Source: an uncultured Cellvibrionales bacterium | GTDB taxonomy: Bacteria > Pseudomonadota > Gammaproteobacteria > Pseudomonadales > UBA7434 | Assembly (NCBI GenBank): GCA_937897785.1 | Contig: CALCNB010000340.1 | Span: 1 to 6,595, forward strand | Reading direction: 5' to 3' | DNA length: 6,595 bases | Shown here: positions 1-5,531 of the stretch, one piece after another | Layout: each line of letters starts with the position of its first letter | How positions within the stretch are numbered: position 1 is the first letter of the stretch | The notes under the pieces: model-generated | What the model saw: the letters and a program-made list of their open reading frames with translations, nothing else | Told to the model about the DNA's origin: nothing | Database searches by the model: none | Made by a program: the position numbers and the translations under genes

Positions 1-1033
1 CGGCTCGTCCGGCTCGTCCGGTTCGGCCAATACGATGAACATAAGCTTCGGAATCATAGGGAATATCAAAGTTAATGACGTGACTTATTCGTTCCACATC
101 AATGCCGCGCGCCGCGACATCTGTGGCGACTAAAATATCCAATTGTGATTTTTTTAATCGCGCGATAGTTTTTTCACGAATTGGCTGACTAATATCGCCA
201 TTAATGGCTGCGGCAATATAGCCGCGAGCATTCAGTTTTTCCGCGACAGTCACCGTGGCCTCACGGGTGCGGACAAAAATAATTACCCCTTCCGTTGTTT
301 CGGTTTCAAGGTAGCGGGTTAGGGCATCGAGTTTTTCACCGTGATTAATAATTAAGAAGGCTTGCTCAATGGTATCAACCACCGTGGTTTTGGCTTTGAT
401 TTTAATGTGCGCCGGTGACTCTACATGGCGCTTGGCAATTTGGCGAATACGGTCTGGCATGGTGGCAGAAAACAATGCGGTCTGTCGTGTTTCAGGTGTC
501 TCGGCCAAGATAGTATCGACATCGTCGATAAAGCCCATGCGGAGCATTTCATCGGCCTCATCGAGCACCACGGTTTTTAATTCATTCAGCTTGAGACTTT
601 TTCTACCTAAATGATCAAGAATGCGTCCTGGGGTGCCGACCACAACATGTGCGCCACGCTTCAAAGCGCGCAGTTGGCCGCGCATATCAGCGCCGCCGTA
701 AATTGGCAAAACATGAAAGCCTTTCATATGGCGTGCATAGACTTGAAAGGCCTCGGCAACCTGAATCGCTAGTTCGCGAGTCGGTGCCAGTACCAGTGCC
801 TGAGGGGCGGTCTGTTTTAAATCAATATTGGCTAAAATAGGCAGTGCAAAGGCGGCGGTTTTGCCGGTGCCGGTTTGTGCTTGGCCAATAATATTTTTGC
901 CTTCGAGCAGGATTGGAATGCTTTTCCCTTGAATGGGCGAGGGACTCTCGTAACCCAATTGCTTGATGGCGCGTAGTAGGGCGTCCGGTAGGTCGAGATC
1001 GGCAAATAAGGCCTGTTCGGGTTCTGTTTGCAT
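1..1033 (-). CDS. deaD: ATP-dependent DEAD-box RNA helicase, DeaD/CsdA type (N-terminal 344 codons, cut by window edge)
   Basis: Cytosolic ATP-dependent RNA helicase. In E. coli DeaD/CsdA helps ribosome large-subunit assembly and mRNA unwinding, above all in the cold. The reading frame runs from ATG at 1033 off the left edge. Visible motifs in order: Q motif ending at Q35; motif I AQTGTGKT (52-59); PTRELA (84-89); TPGR; DEAD (158-161); SAT (189-191); the second RecA domain; and motif VI HRIGRTGRAGR (333-343). The phrases VLDEADEMLRMGF, FSATMP, DVAARGIDVERIS and RAGRA match E. coli DeaD better than RhlE, RhlB or SrmB. The C-terminal part (E. coli DeaD is about 630 residues) lies outside the window, so its RNA-binding tail cannot be judged. 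ATG 1033 is preferred: the N-terminus aligns with DeaD and an in-frame stop lies a short way upstream. No Shine-Dalgarno sequence is seen just before it; a hairpin sits there instead. Confidence 0.93.
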   Translation of the reverse strand, partial: MQTEPEQALFADLDLPDALLRAIKQLGYESPSPIQGKSIPILLEGKNIIGQAQTGTGKTAAFALPILANIDLKQTAPQALVLAPTRELAIQVAEAFQVYARHMKGFHVLPIYGGADMRGQLRALKRGAHVVVGTPGRILDHLGRKSLKLNELKTVVLDEADEMLRMGFIDDVDTILAETPETRQTALFSATMPDRIRQIAKRHVESPAHIKIKAKTTVVDTIEQAFLIINHGEKLDALTRYLETETTEGVIIFVRTREATVTVAEKLNARGYIAAAINGDISQPIREKTIARLKKSQLDILVATDVAARGIDVERISHVINFDIPYDSEAYVHRIGRTGRAGRA

Positions 1034-1058
1034 GTTGGCGCCAGAGTTAAATGGCGCT
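1034..1058 (-). promoter_or_regulatory. Hairpin directly before the deaD start codon
   Basis: Read on the minus strand, GCGCCA (1057-1052) and UGGCGC (1043-1038) form a perfect 6-bp GC-rich stem with the 8-nt loop UUUAACUC. Four bases (CAAC) separate it from the AUG at 1033. The stem occupies the place where a ribosome binding site is expected, and no purine-rich SD is present; the nearest candidate, AAGAAG, is about 26 nt upstream. Seen: the inverted repeat and its position. Inferred: it may limit translation until it melts or is unwound. The alternative is a chance repeat, since TGGCGCCA (1036-1043) is itself a palindrome. Confidence 0.4.
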
Positions 1059-1075
1059 ACTTCTTATTTTGCACA

Positions 1076-1138
1076 TTACCAGCAATATTGACTCGCAATG
1101 GCTATTGAGATGAGTAGCGACGTAAAAAGGAGGCGCAT
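1076..1138 (-). CDS. Possible 20-codon leader ORF upstream of deaD
   Basis: A short frame on the minus strand, ATG 1138 to TAA 1076, encodes MRLLFTSLLISIAIASQYCW, a strongly hydrophobic peptide with one basic residue after the start. A purine run AAAAAGAG lies 4 nt before the ATG and could act as a ribosome binding site. It ends 42 nt before the deaD start. As I recall, E. coli also has a very short annotated ORF (yrbN) just upstream of deaD, which makes a leader peptide plausible, but I cannot show the two are related. A 20-codon frame can easily arise by chance, and a transcription start at the TACAAT box overlapping this ATG would exclude it. Confidence 0.25.
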   Translation of the reverse strand: MRLLFTSLLISIAIASQYCW

Positions 1139-1150
1139 TGTACTCTTTTT

Positions 1151-1215
1151 GGCGGCATTAGAAACCGCTGCATTAGGATAAAAATCACACAATTGCAGGG
1201 TAAATCGCGGCATTA
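1151..1215. repeat. Three imperfect copies of a 10-bp direct repeat upstream of deaD
   Basis: The plus strand carries GGCGGCATTA (1151-1160), CGCTGCATTA (1166-1175) and CGCGGCATTA (1206-1215), which share the core GCnGCATTA. Copies start 15 and 40 bp apart. The two left copies are followed by G, the right by A. They overlap or flank the candidate deaD promoter, so they could be binding sites for a regulator; no matching regulator is known to me. Copies of this length can also occur by chance. Confidence 0.35.
1175..1204 (-). promoter_or_regulatory. Candidate sigma70 promoter for deaD
   Basis: On the minus strand TTTACC (1204-1199) and TATCCT (1180-1175) are separated by 18 bp; each matches the consensus at four of six positions. 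Transcription would begin around 1168 and give a leader of roughly 135 nt holding the short ORF and the hairpin. A rival -10 box, TACAAT (just before and overlapping ATG 1138), has no good -35 partner. Both are guesses from base composition. Confidence 0.25.
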
Positions 1216-1237
1216 AGACAGATTAGCGTGGTGAGAT

Positions 1238-1268
1238 ACCGACCAAAGCTTTGTAGGCATTGGTCGGT
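1238..1268 (-). terminator. Inverted repeat after the oxidoreductase gene, possible terminator or mRNA-end hairpin
   Basis: ACCGACCAA (1238-1246) and TTGGTCGGT (1260-1268) are perfect 9-bp arms around a 13-nt loop. The repeat begins 11 bp after the stop codon of the oxidoreductase gene and lies before deaD on the same strand. It is followed by AUCUCACC and not by a U tract, so it does not look like a standard intrinsic terminator. It may protect the 3' end, mark a processing site or assist Rho-dependent ending. Confidence 0.4.
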
Positions 1269-1279
1269 GAAGGGGGGAT

Positions 1280-2167
1280 TTAAGCCACCTGCTCACGAAA
1301 GGGCTTGATCATGTTGTCGGCGTACCAATTGATCATTTGGGTTTTTTCTTCCACCGATTTATCGTCTGCTTCTTTGCCGTAAACATCGCGGAAAGCAATA
1401 ATCACTTCAGTGACGCCAATCGCATGCAACTGCATTAAACCGTCGACCGAGAAAGAATCGTGCGACATGGCTTGAATCTGAAACGGCAAATGATCGCGGC
1501 CATACTCTTTGCGGAATTCATTGATGGTATCGATCATGGTTTTGTACTCATCAATTTTTCCGCCGGCGGCAATCCAACCGTCACCGAGCCGGGCGGCGCG
1601 ACGCAGTGCGGGCTTAGCATGGCCTCCGACTAATAGCGGCACGTGAAAATCGGGTGTTGGGGTTAACTTAATCGACGCCAAATCGAAAATTTCACCCTTG
1701 TATTCAAAGTATTCGCCAGTCAGAAGACCATTGATGATTTCCATCATCTCATCCATGCGCTTACCGCGTTTTTCCCAGGCGATTTGCGTGGCTTCAAAGT
1801 CTTCAGGCCAAGGGCTAATACCGACACCAAAGTCAAATCGATCGCCGATCATCATCGCCAAGCTACTCAATTGTTTTGCTACGATTGACGGTTGTCGAAT
1901 AGCTAATTTGACCACCGAGGTCGAGAATCGAATCTTTTCAGTCTGTGCCGCTAGATACGGTATTGCAATGAAGGGTTCAATAAAAGGCACGCCATCGAGA
2001 AACTCGCGGGTACCATCACTGTTGTATGGATAGCAATCGGACCCTTTTTCTGGGTAGCAAATGCTGTCGGGAAAGGTAAAGGTATCGAAGCCGGCTGCTT
2101 CTGCCGCTTGGCAAAGGGGTAAATATTGTTCTGCAGGACACATGGTGGCGTGGAAGGCAAATTTCAT
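1280..2167 (-). CDS. Luciferase-like monooxygenase (LLM) family flavin/F420-dependent oxidoreductase
   Basis: A 295-residue cytosolic enzyme with the bacterial-luciferase TIM-barrel fold; substrate unknown. Seen: the N-terminus MKFAFHATMCPAEQYLPLCQ followed by AAEAAGFDTFTFPDS; the strand-helix TEKIRFSTSVVKLAIRQPSIVAKQ with LSSLAMM; GVGISPWPEDF; the helix KRGKRMDEMMEIINGLLTGEYFEYKGEIFDL; and PLLVGGHAKPALRRAARLGDGWIAAGG. These are hallmarks of LLM proteins often named F420-dependent (Rv2161c-like family). Length is normal for the group and nothing is truncated. The start is supported by GAGAG (2179-2175) seven bases upstream. Whether the cofactor is F420 or FMN cannot be read from the sequence; most gammaproteobacteria are not known to make F420, so FMN is a real possibility. 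The neighbours are the tRNA gene queG and the helicase deaD, which say nothing about its substrate. The 141-bp gap to queG suggests its own promoter, though no good one is visible. Confidence 0.85.
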   Translation of the reverse strand: MKFAFHATMCPAEQYLPLCQAAEAAGFDTFTFPDSICYPEKGSDCYPYNSDGTREFLDGVPFIEPFIAIPYLAAQTEKIRFSTSVVKLAIRQPSIVAKQLSSLAMMIGDRFDFGVGISPWPEDFEATQIAWEKRGKRMDEMMEIINGLLTGEYFEYKGEIFDLASIKLTPTPDFHVPLLVGGHAKPALRRAARLGDGWIAAGGKIDEYKTMIDTINEFRKEYGRDHLPFQIQAMSHDSFSVDGLMQLHAIGVTEVIIAFRDVYGKEADDKSVEEKTQMINWYADNMIKPFREQVA

Positions 2168-2228
2168 AGCATCACTCTCATGGTGTAAATCAGTTAGTAT
2201 TCGATGATCGTTTTGGGTTGCATCGCTG

Positions 2229-2243
2229 ACTATTATTCATAGT
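2229..2243. promoter_or_regulatory. Small inverted repeat in the oxidoreductase upstream region
   Basis: ACTAT (2229-2233) and ATAGT (2239-2243) form a perfect inverted repeat with a 5-bp centre, 62 bp upstream of the oxidoreductase start. Close by, GTCAAC occurs twice (2247-2252 and 2271-2276), 24 bp apart. These could be operator elements, but the arms are short and no regulator gene is adjacent. I found no -35/-10 pair with acceptable spacing here. Confidence 0.15.
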
Positions 2244-2308
2244 TTGGTCAACGATACATGGGCTATATACGTCAACTGTCAGCGGCTGGATGGCTACTAC
2301 CGTCGAAA

Positions 2309-3436
2309 TTAGCCCCGTATGACAGGTCTGTCATTTTTGCTGAGTTGCAACATCGCCCAGTCGATATGCTCATCGACCAGCGCAGAAAAGCCCCTTTGCT
2401 CGAGCAGTGCAGCATGGGCTTGGGCGCTGTTTTCGCCATTGCCAATGCCCACTGCCAAGTTACGTAGCCATCGCTCATAGCCAATCCGGCGAATGGCTGA
2501 GCCTTGGGTATGTCGATCAAACTCCTCTTCTGTCCATAAAAAAAGATCAACCATAGTGGCTTGATCAAGGCCATGCCTGGGCTTGAAATCGTTTTCATCG
2601 GTGGGTTTGGCGAACTTATTCCACGGGCAAATTAATTGGCAGTCGTCACAGCCAAATACGCGATTGCCAATTAGCGGCCGAAGCTCGATGGGAATCGGGG
2701 TTTTTAGTTCAATGGTGAGATACGAGATACAACGCCTAGCGTCTAACTGGTGCGGGCCGACAAAGGCCTGAGTCGGACAAATGTCTAAACAGGCGGTGCA
2801 GCTACCGCAGTGCTGGTTGGTTTGCGGCGCGTCTATCGGCAAGGGCAGGTCGGTGAATAGCTCACCCAAGAAAAACCACGAACCCATTGAAGGGTTGATT
2901 AACATGGTGTTTTTGCCGATCCAGCCAAGGCCGGCTTTTTCTGCTAAGGCGCGCTCAAGAACCGGGGCGCTATCGACAAACGGTCGGGGTGAATGTTGAC
3001 CGACTTGGGCGATAATTTTATCGGCTAATTGCTTAATCCGCTTGCGAATCAATTTGTGGTAATCGCGGCCTAGGGCATAACGAGAAATATAAGCGGTGCG
3101 GGGGTGGTCGAGAATTTTAACGGTTTCAACCTCAGGCGGCAGGTAGTCCATGCGCAGGCTAATCACTCTAAGGGTATTGGCATGTAGGGCTGCAGGGTTT
3201 TGGCGCAGGGTTTCTCCCTCAGCCATATAAGCCATCTCACCGTGATGGTTTTTTTCCAGCCAGCGGTGCAGGTGGTCACTGTGTTGGCCCAATTCGGTAT
3301 CGGTAATTCCCACCTGCTGAAAGCCTAATTCACGGCCCCAGCGCTTAATATCATCAGCCAATGCGAGTAGCGCCGCATCACTTATTGAATCAAGTGGCGG
3401 ATCAATGCGGTTATTGGCTTTGGCACAGTCTTTCAC
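2309..3436 (-). CDS. queG: Epoxyqueuosine reductase (cobalamin and 4Fe-4S dependent)
   Basis: Catalyses the last step of queuosine synthesis, reduction of epoxyqueuosine to queuosine at the wobble position of tRNAs with GUN anticodons, in the cytosol. The 375-residue product has normal length (E. coli QueG is 379). Seen: the N-terminal motif ELGFQQVGITDTELG; the cobalamin-binding region with YALGRDYHKLIRKR (120-133); FVDSAPVLERALAEKAGLGW with D155 as the likely catalytic acid; IGKNTML; and two ferredoxin-like clusters from C210, C213, C216, C220 and from C236, C263, C266, C270 (the CPW motif). A C-terminal HEAT-like stretch includes YERWLRNLAVGIGN. The start is GTG at 3436: no ATG exists in frame upstream of the conserved region and a stop (TAG) lies eight codons further up. 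No SD is visible, and the N-terminus is some 10-15 residues longer than E. coli's. Divergent from tsaE, as in other gammaproteobacteria, but with nnr absent between them. Confidence 0.96.
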   Translation of the reverse strand: MKDCAKANNRIDPPLDSISDAALLALADDIKRWGRELGFQQVGITDTELGQHSDHLHRWLEKNHHGEMAYMAEGETLRQNPAALHANTLRVISLRMDYLPPEVETVKILDHPRTAYISRYALGRDYHKLIRKRIKQLADKIIAQVGQHSPRPFVDSAPVLERALAEKAGLGWIGKNTMLINPSMGSWFFLGELFTDLPLPIDAPQTNQHCGSCTACLDICPTQAFVGPHQLDARRCISYLTIELKTPIPIELRPLIGNRVFGCDDCQLICPWNKFAKPTDENDFKPRHGLDQATMVDLFLWTEEEFDRHTQGSAIRRIGYERWLRNLAVGIGNGENSAQAHAALLEQRGFSALVDEHIDWAMLQLSKNDRPVIRG

Positions 3437-3470
3437 AGAAATAACCCGTGAGTGGTGAGTCTAAGCCCCC

Positions 3471-3476
3471 TATAAT
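3471..3476 (+). promoter_or_regulatory. -10 box of a likely promoter for tsaE-amiB-mutL
   Basis: A perfect TATAAT lies in the 103-bp gap between the divergent queG and tsaE genes, 63 bp before the tsaE ATG. No good TTGACA-like box sits 16-18 bp upstream, so the -35 is weak or activator-assisted. The overlapping bases 3472-3477 read TATTAT on the opposite strand and could serve queG, which would make the two directions compete. The gap also holds GAGGTGA (3524-3530), a strong ribosome binding site nine bases before tsaE. Confidence 0.4.
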
Positions 3477-3539
3477 ACCCGTTTTGGTGACCAGATGCGC
3501 AAGCGGTTTCGATTGCCGCCGCTGAGGTGAAGATCAGAT

Positions 3540-4121
3540 ATGGAATTGAGTGCCACACTAGACAACGAAGCGGCCACGGTCGGGCTGGGCCGTTGCTTTG
3601 CTGAAGCCGCCGCCCAACAAGGGCTGTGTGTTTACTTGATCGGTGATTTAGGTGCCGGGAAAACCACCCTTTGTCGCGGTATTATCCAGGCTTATGGGCA
3701 TCGGGGTGCAGTCAAAAGTCCTACTTATACGCTGGTTGAGCCCTATGAGTTAGCGGTGCAAGCGTTAGATTCAACATCGGTTTTGACAGCAGATCAGATC
3801 CAACAGGTGTATCATTTTGATTTGTACCGACTCAGCGACCCAGGCGAGCTGGAATTTCTGGGCTTAGATGATTACTTTAGTCGCCAAGCACTGTGTTTAA
3901 TTGAGTGGCCAAAGCGCGGCAAGGGATTTATTCCCAGCGCCGATATTATATTTTCATTGCAACATACGGTCAGTGCCGAACAACAGCTTCAACATAAGCC
4001 TCATGCGACGAGAAGTGATTTAGATAAGCGCTTCATTCACGTAAGCGCATTTTCGGCGGTTGGCAAGCAGGTCTTAATGCAGCTGCAGGCCTTATATCCA
4101 GCCTTACAAAGGGATAATTAA
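3540..4121 (+). CDS. tsaE: tRNA threonylcarbamoyladenosine biosynthesis ATPase TsaE
   Basis: Cytosolic P-loop ATPase that works with TsaB and TsaD to place the threonylcarbamoyl group on A37 of ANN-decoding tRNAs. Seen: Walker A GDLGAGKT (35-42); the switch-like SPTYTLVEPY (60-69); HFDLYRL (92-98, with D94 as the magnesium-site acid); DPGELEFLGLDDYF (100-113); and IEWP (121-124), whose E122 and W123 are conserved in the family. ATG 3540 has a strong SD, GAGGTGA, nine bases upstream. At 193 residues it is longer than E. coli TsaE (about 153). The excess falls in a loop between EPY and VYHFDLY (residues about 70-89) and in a basic, glutamine-rich stretch near residues 142-165, plus a short tail. 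None of these interrupts a motif. First gene of a probable tsaE-amiB-mutL unit. Confidence 0.95.
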   Translation: MELSATLDNEAATVGLGRCFAEAAAQQGLCVYLIGDLGAGKTTLCRGIIQAYGHRGAVKSPTYTLVEPYELAVQALDSTSVLTADQIQQVYHFDLYRLSDPGELEFLGLDDYFSRQALCLIEWPKRGKGFIPSADIIFSLQHTVSAEQQLQHKPHATRSDLDKRFIHVSAFSAVGKQVLMQLQALYPALQRDN

Positions 4122-4181
4122 AATAGCGGCTGTTATCATAAGACCTTGGCTGATGACAGGTTGATTATTAATGGATCTTCA

Positions 4182-5522
4182 ATGAAACATTCGCGACCAC
4201 AATTTATTATTGCGCAGCTGTTGCTGATGCTGTTAATGGCAGCTGCACCACTACTCGCAACTGAGGTTGAAGGTACGCGTCTCTGGCGTGCGCCGGATCA
4301 CACTCGCTTAGTATTAGACCTATCGGCAGCGGTTGACTATCAAACCTTTGTATTAAGCAAGCCATCACGTTTTGTGATTGATATTGCCGATACAACATAT
4401 CGACGAAGCGTGGCAGCACAATTAAGGGCGCTTGATTTGACCAATGCCCCAATTGCCAAGATTCGTTCCGCCAAGCGTAATCAATCTGATTTACGCGTCG
4501 TATTGGAGTTGACGAAGTCGGTACAGGCGAAGGTGTTTACTTTGCCTGCTAATCAGCAGGTCGGTGAGCGACTCGTCATTGATCTCTATGACGATCAATC
4601 CAGTAAACCGGTGGTGAAAACTGTTGATCAGCGGCAAGGTCGCCGCGACATTATTATTGCCCTTGATCCCGGTCATGGCGGTGAAGATCCTGGCGCCTTG
4701 GGCCCGAAAAAGATTCGTGAAAAAGCCGTAGTATTGGCGATCGCAAAAAAAGCGCAAGCCGCTTTCAATCGTCGCGCTGGTTATCGCGCGGTATTAATGC
4801 GCGATGGCGATTATTATATCGGCCTCAGTAAGCGGCGCGAAAAAGCCAGAGCCGTGCAGGCAGATTTTTTTATTTCCATACATGCCGATGCCTTTACCGA
4901 TAAGCGGGTGAGTGGTGCCTCGGTGTATACCCTATCCGATCGAGGTGCATCCAGTGGCATTGCCAAGCATTTAGCCCAAGAAGAAAATAAAACCGACTTG
5001 ATTGGCGGTGTTTCACTAGCGGACCAAAGTCCGATGGTCGCCGGGGTATTGTTAGATTTAAGTATGAATGCCAAACGGGACTACAGCTTTAAAGCCGGTC
5101 AAGCCATTGTTAAGCGAATGGGGGCGGTGACGCCACTGCATAAAAAAACCGTTGAGCATGCGGCATTTGCCGTGTTAAAAACGCCTGACATCCCGTCGGT
5201 ATTGGTTGAGACGGGGTTTATTTCTAATCCAAAAGAAGCGCGACGCCTAGCTTCTTCTACGCATCAAGCGAAGTTGGCGGCGGCCATTGTTGCCGGCACG
5301 ATTGATTTTTTTAATGTCTATGCGCCTGAAGGCACCTTGGTTCACTGGTATAACAATGGCGGCAAGCGTTTGGCTGACAACTACACCATTCAGCCAGGCG
5401 ATACACTGTCTCAATTGGCGCAGCAATTTTCTGTTTCGTTAAACGACCTGCGTCGTTACAATGGCCTTAGCAACGATAAAATACGGGTTGGCCAAGAGCT
5501 TAAAATACCACCCCAGCAATGA
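4182..5522 (+). CDS. amiB: N-acetylmuramoyl-L-alanine amidase, AmiB/AmiC type, with AMIN and LysM domains
   Basis: Periplasmic zinc amidase that cuts the bond between N-acetylmuramic acid and L-alanine, splitting septal peptidoglycan during daughter-cell separation. From ATG 4182 the product has 446 residues: a signal peptide (basic start, hydrophobic core, probable cleavage after PLLA near residue 26), an AMIN domain (about 30-136) for septal targeting, an Amidase_3 domain (about 155-380) and a C-terminal LysM (400-443) that binds peptidoglycan. Zinc and catalytic residues visible: H165 in DPGHGGEDPGA, E180 in REKAVVL, H234 in SIHADAF and E343 in VETGFISN. The long insert between H234 and E343 is where amidases controlled by LytM activators such as EnvC/NlpD carry their blocking helix, so similar control is likely (inference). 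A TTG at 4146 would add 12 residues before the signal peptide; ATG 4182, with GGA six bases upstream, is preferred. It follows tsaE by 60 bp and precedes mutL by 9 bp. Confidence 0.95.
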   Translation: MKHSRPQFIIAQLLLMLLMAAAPLLATEVEGTRLWRAPDHTRLVLDLSAAVDYQTFVLSKPSRFVIDIADTTYRRSVAAQLRALDLTNAPIAKIRSAKRNQSDLRVVLELTKSVQAKVFTLPANQQVGERLVIDLYDDQSSKPVVKTVDQRQGRRDIIIALDPGHGGEDPGALGPKKIREKAVVLAIAKKAQAAFNRRAGYRAVLMRDGDYYIGLSKRREKARAVQADFFISIHADAFTDKRVSGASVYTLSDRGASSGIAKHLAQEENKTDLIGGVSLADQSPMVAGVLLDLSMNAKRDYSFKAGQAIVKRMGAVTPLHKKTVEHAAFAVLKTPDIPSVLVETGFISNPKEARRLASSTHQAKLAAAIVAGTIDFFNVYAPEGTLVHWYNNGGKRLADNYTIQPGDTLSQLAQQFSVSLNDLRRYNGLSNDKIRVGQELKIPPQQ

Positions 5523-5531
5523 TAAGATTTT

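Noticed and set aside
1..21. Tandem 9-bp repeat at the left edge
   Set aside because: It encodes GRAGRA within the DeaD motif VI region, where a repeated glycine-arginine-alanine is normal for the family.
369..840. Plus-strand open frames of 81 and 63 codons
   Set aside because: They lie opposite the DeaD helicase domains, whose motifs prove the minus-strand frame; they have no recognisable protein features.
1244..1253. Palindrome CAAAGCTTTG
   Set aside because: It overlaps the left arm and loop of the larger 9-bp inverted repeat, is short, and a HindIII-centred palindrome of this size occurs often by chance.
2319..2334. Palindrome ATGACAGGTCTGTCAT followed by TTTTT on the plus strand, resembling a terminator or an operator
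   Set aside because: It lies inside the last codons of queG, which is read from the other strand; the stem is AT-rich, it does not match the LexA box layout, and no plus-strand gene ends there.
1698..2999. Several open frames of 60-110 codons on both strands overlapping the oxidoreductase and queG genes
   Set aside because: All are alternative-frame readings of clearly coding DNA, with no ribosome site or domain of their own.
4146..4181. Upstream TTG start for amiB giving a 458-residue product
   Set aside because: It would place 12 mostly polar residues before the signal peptide; ATG 4182 gives a normal signal peptide with a ribosome site at suitable distance.
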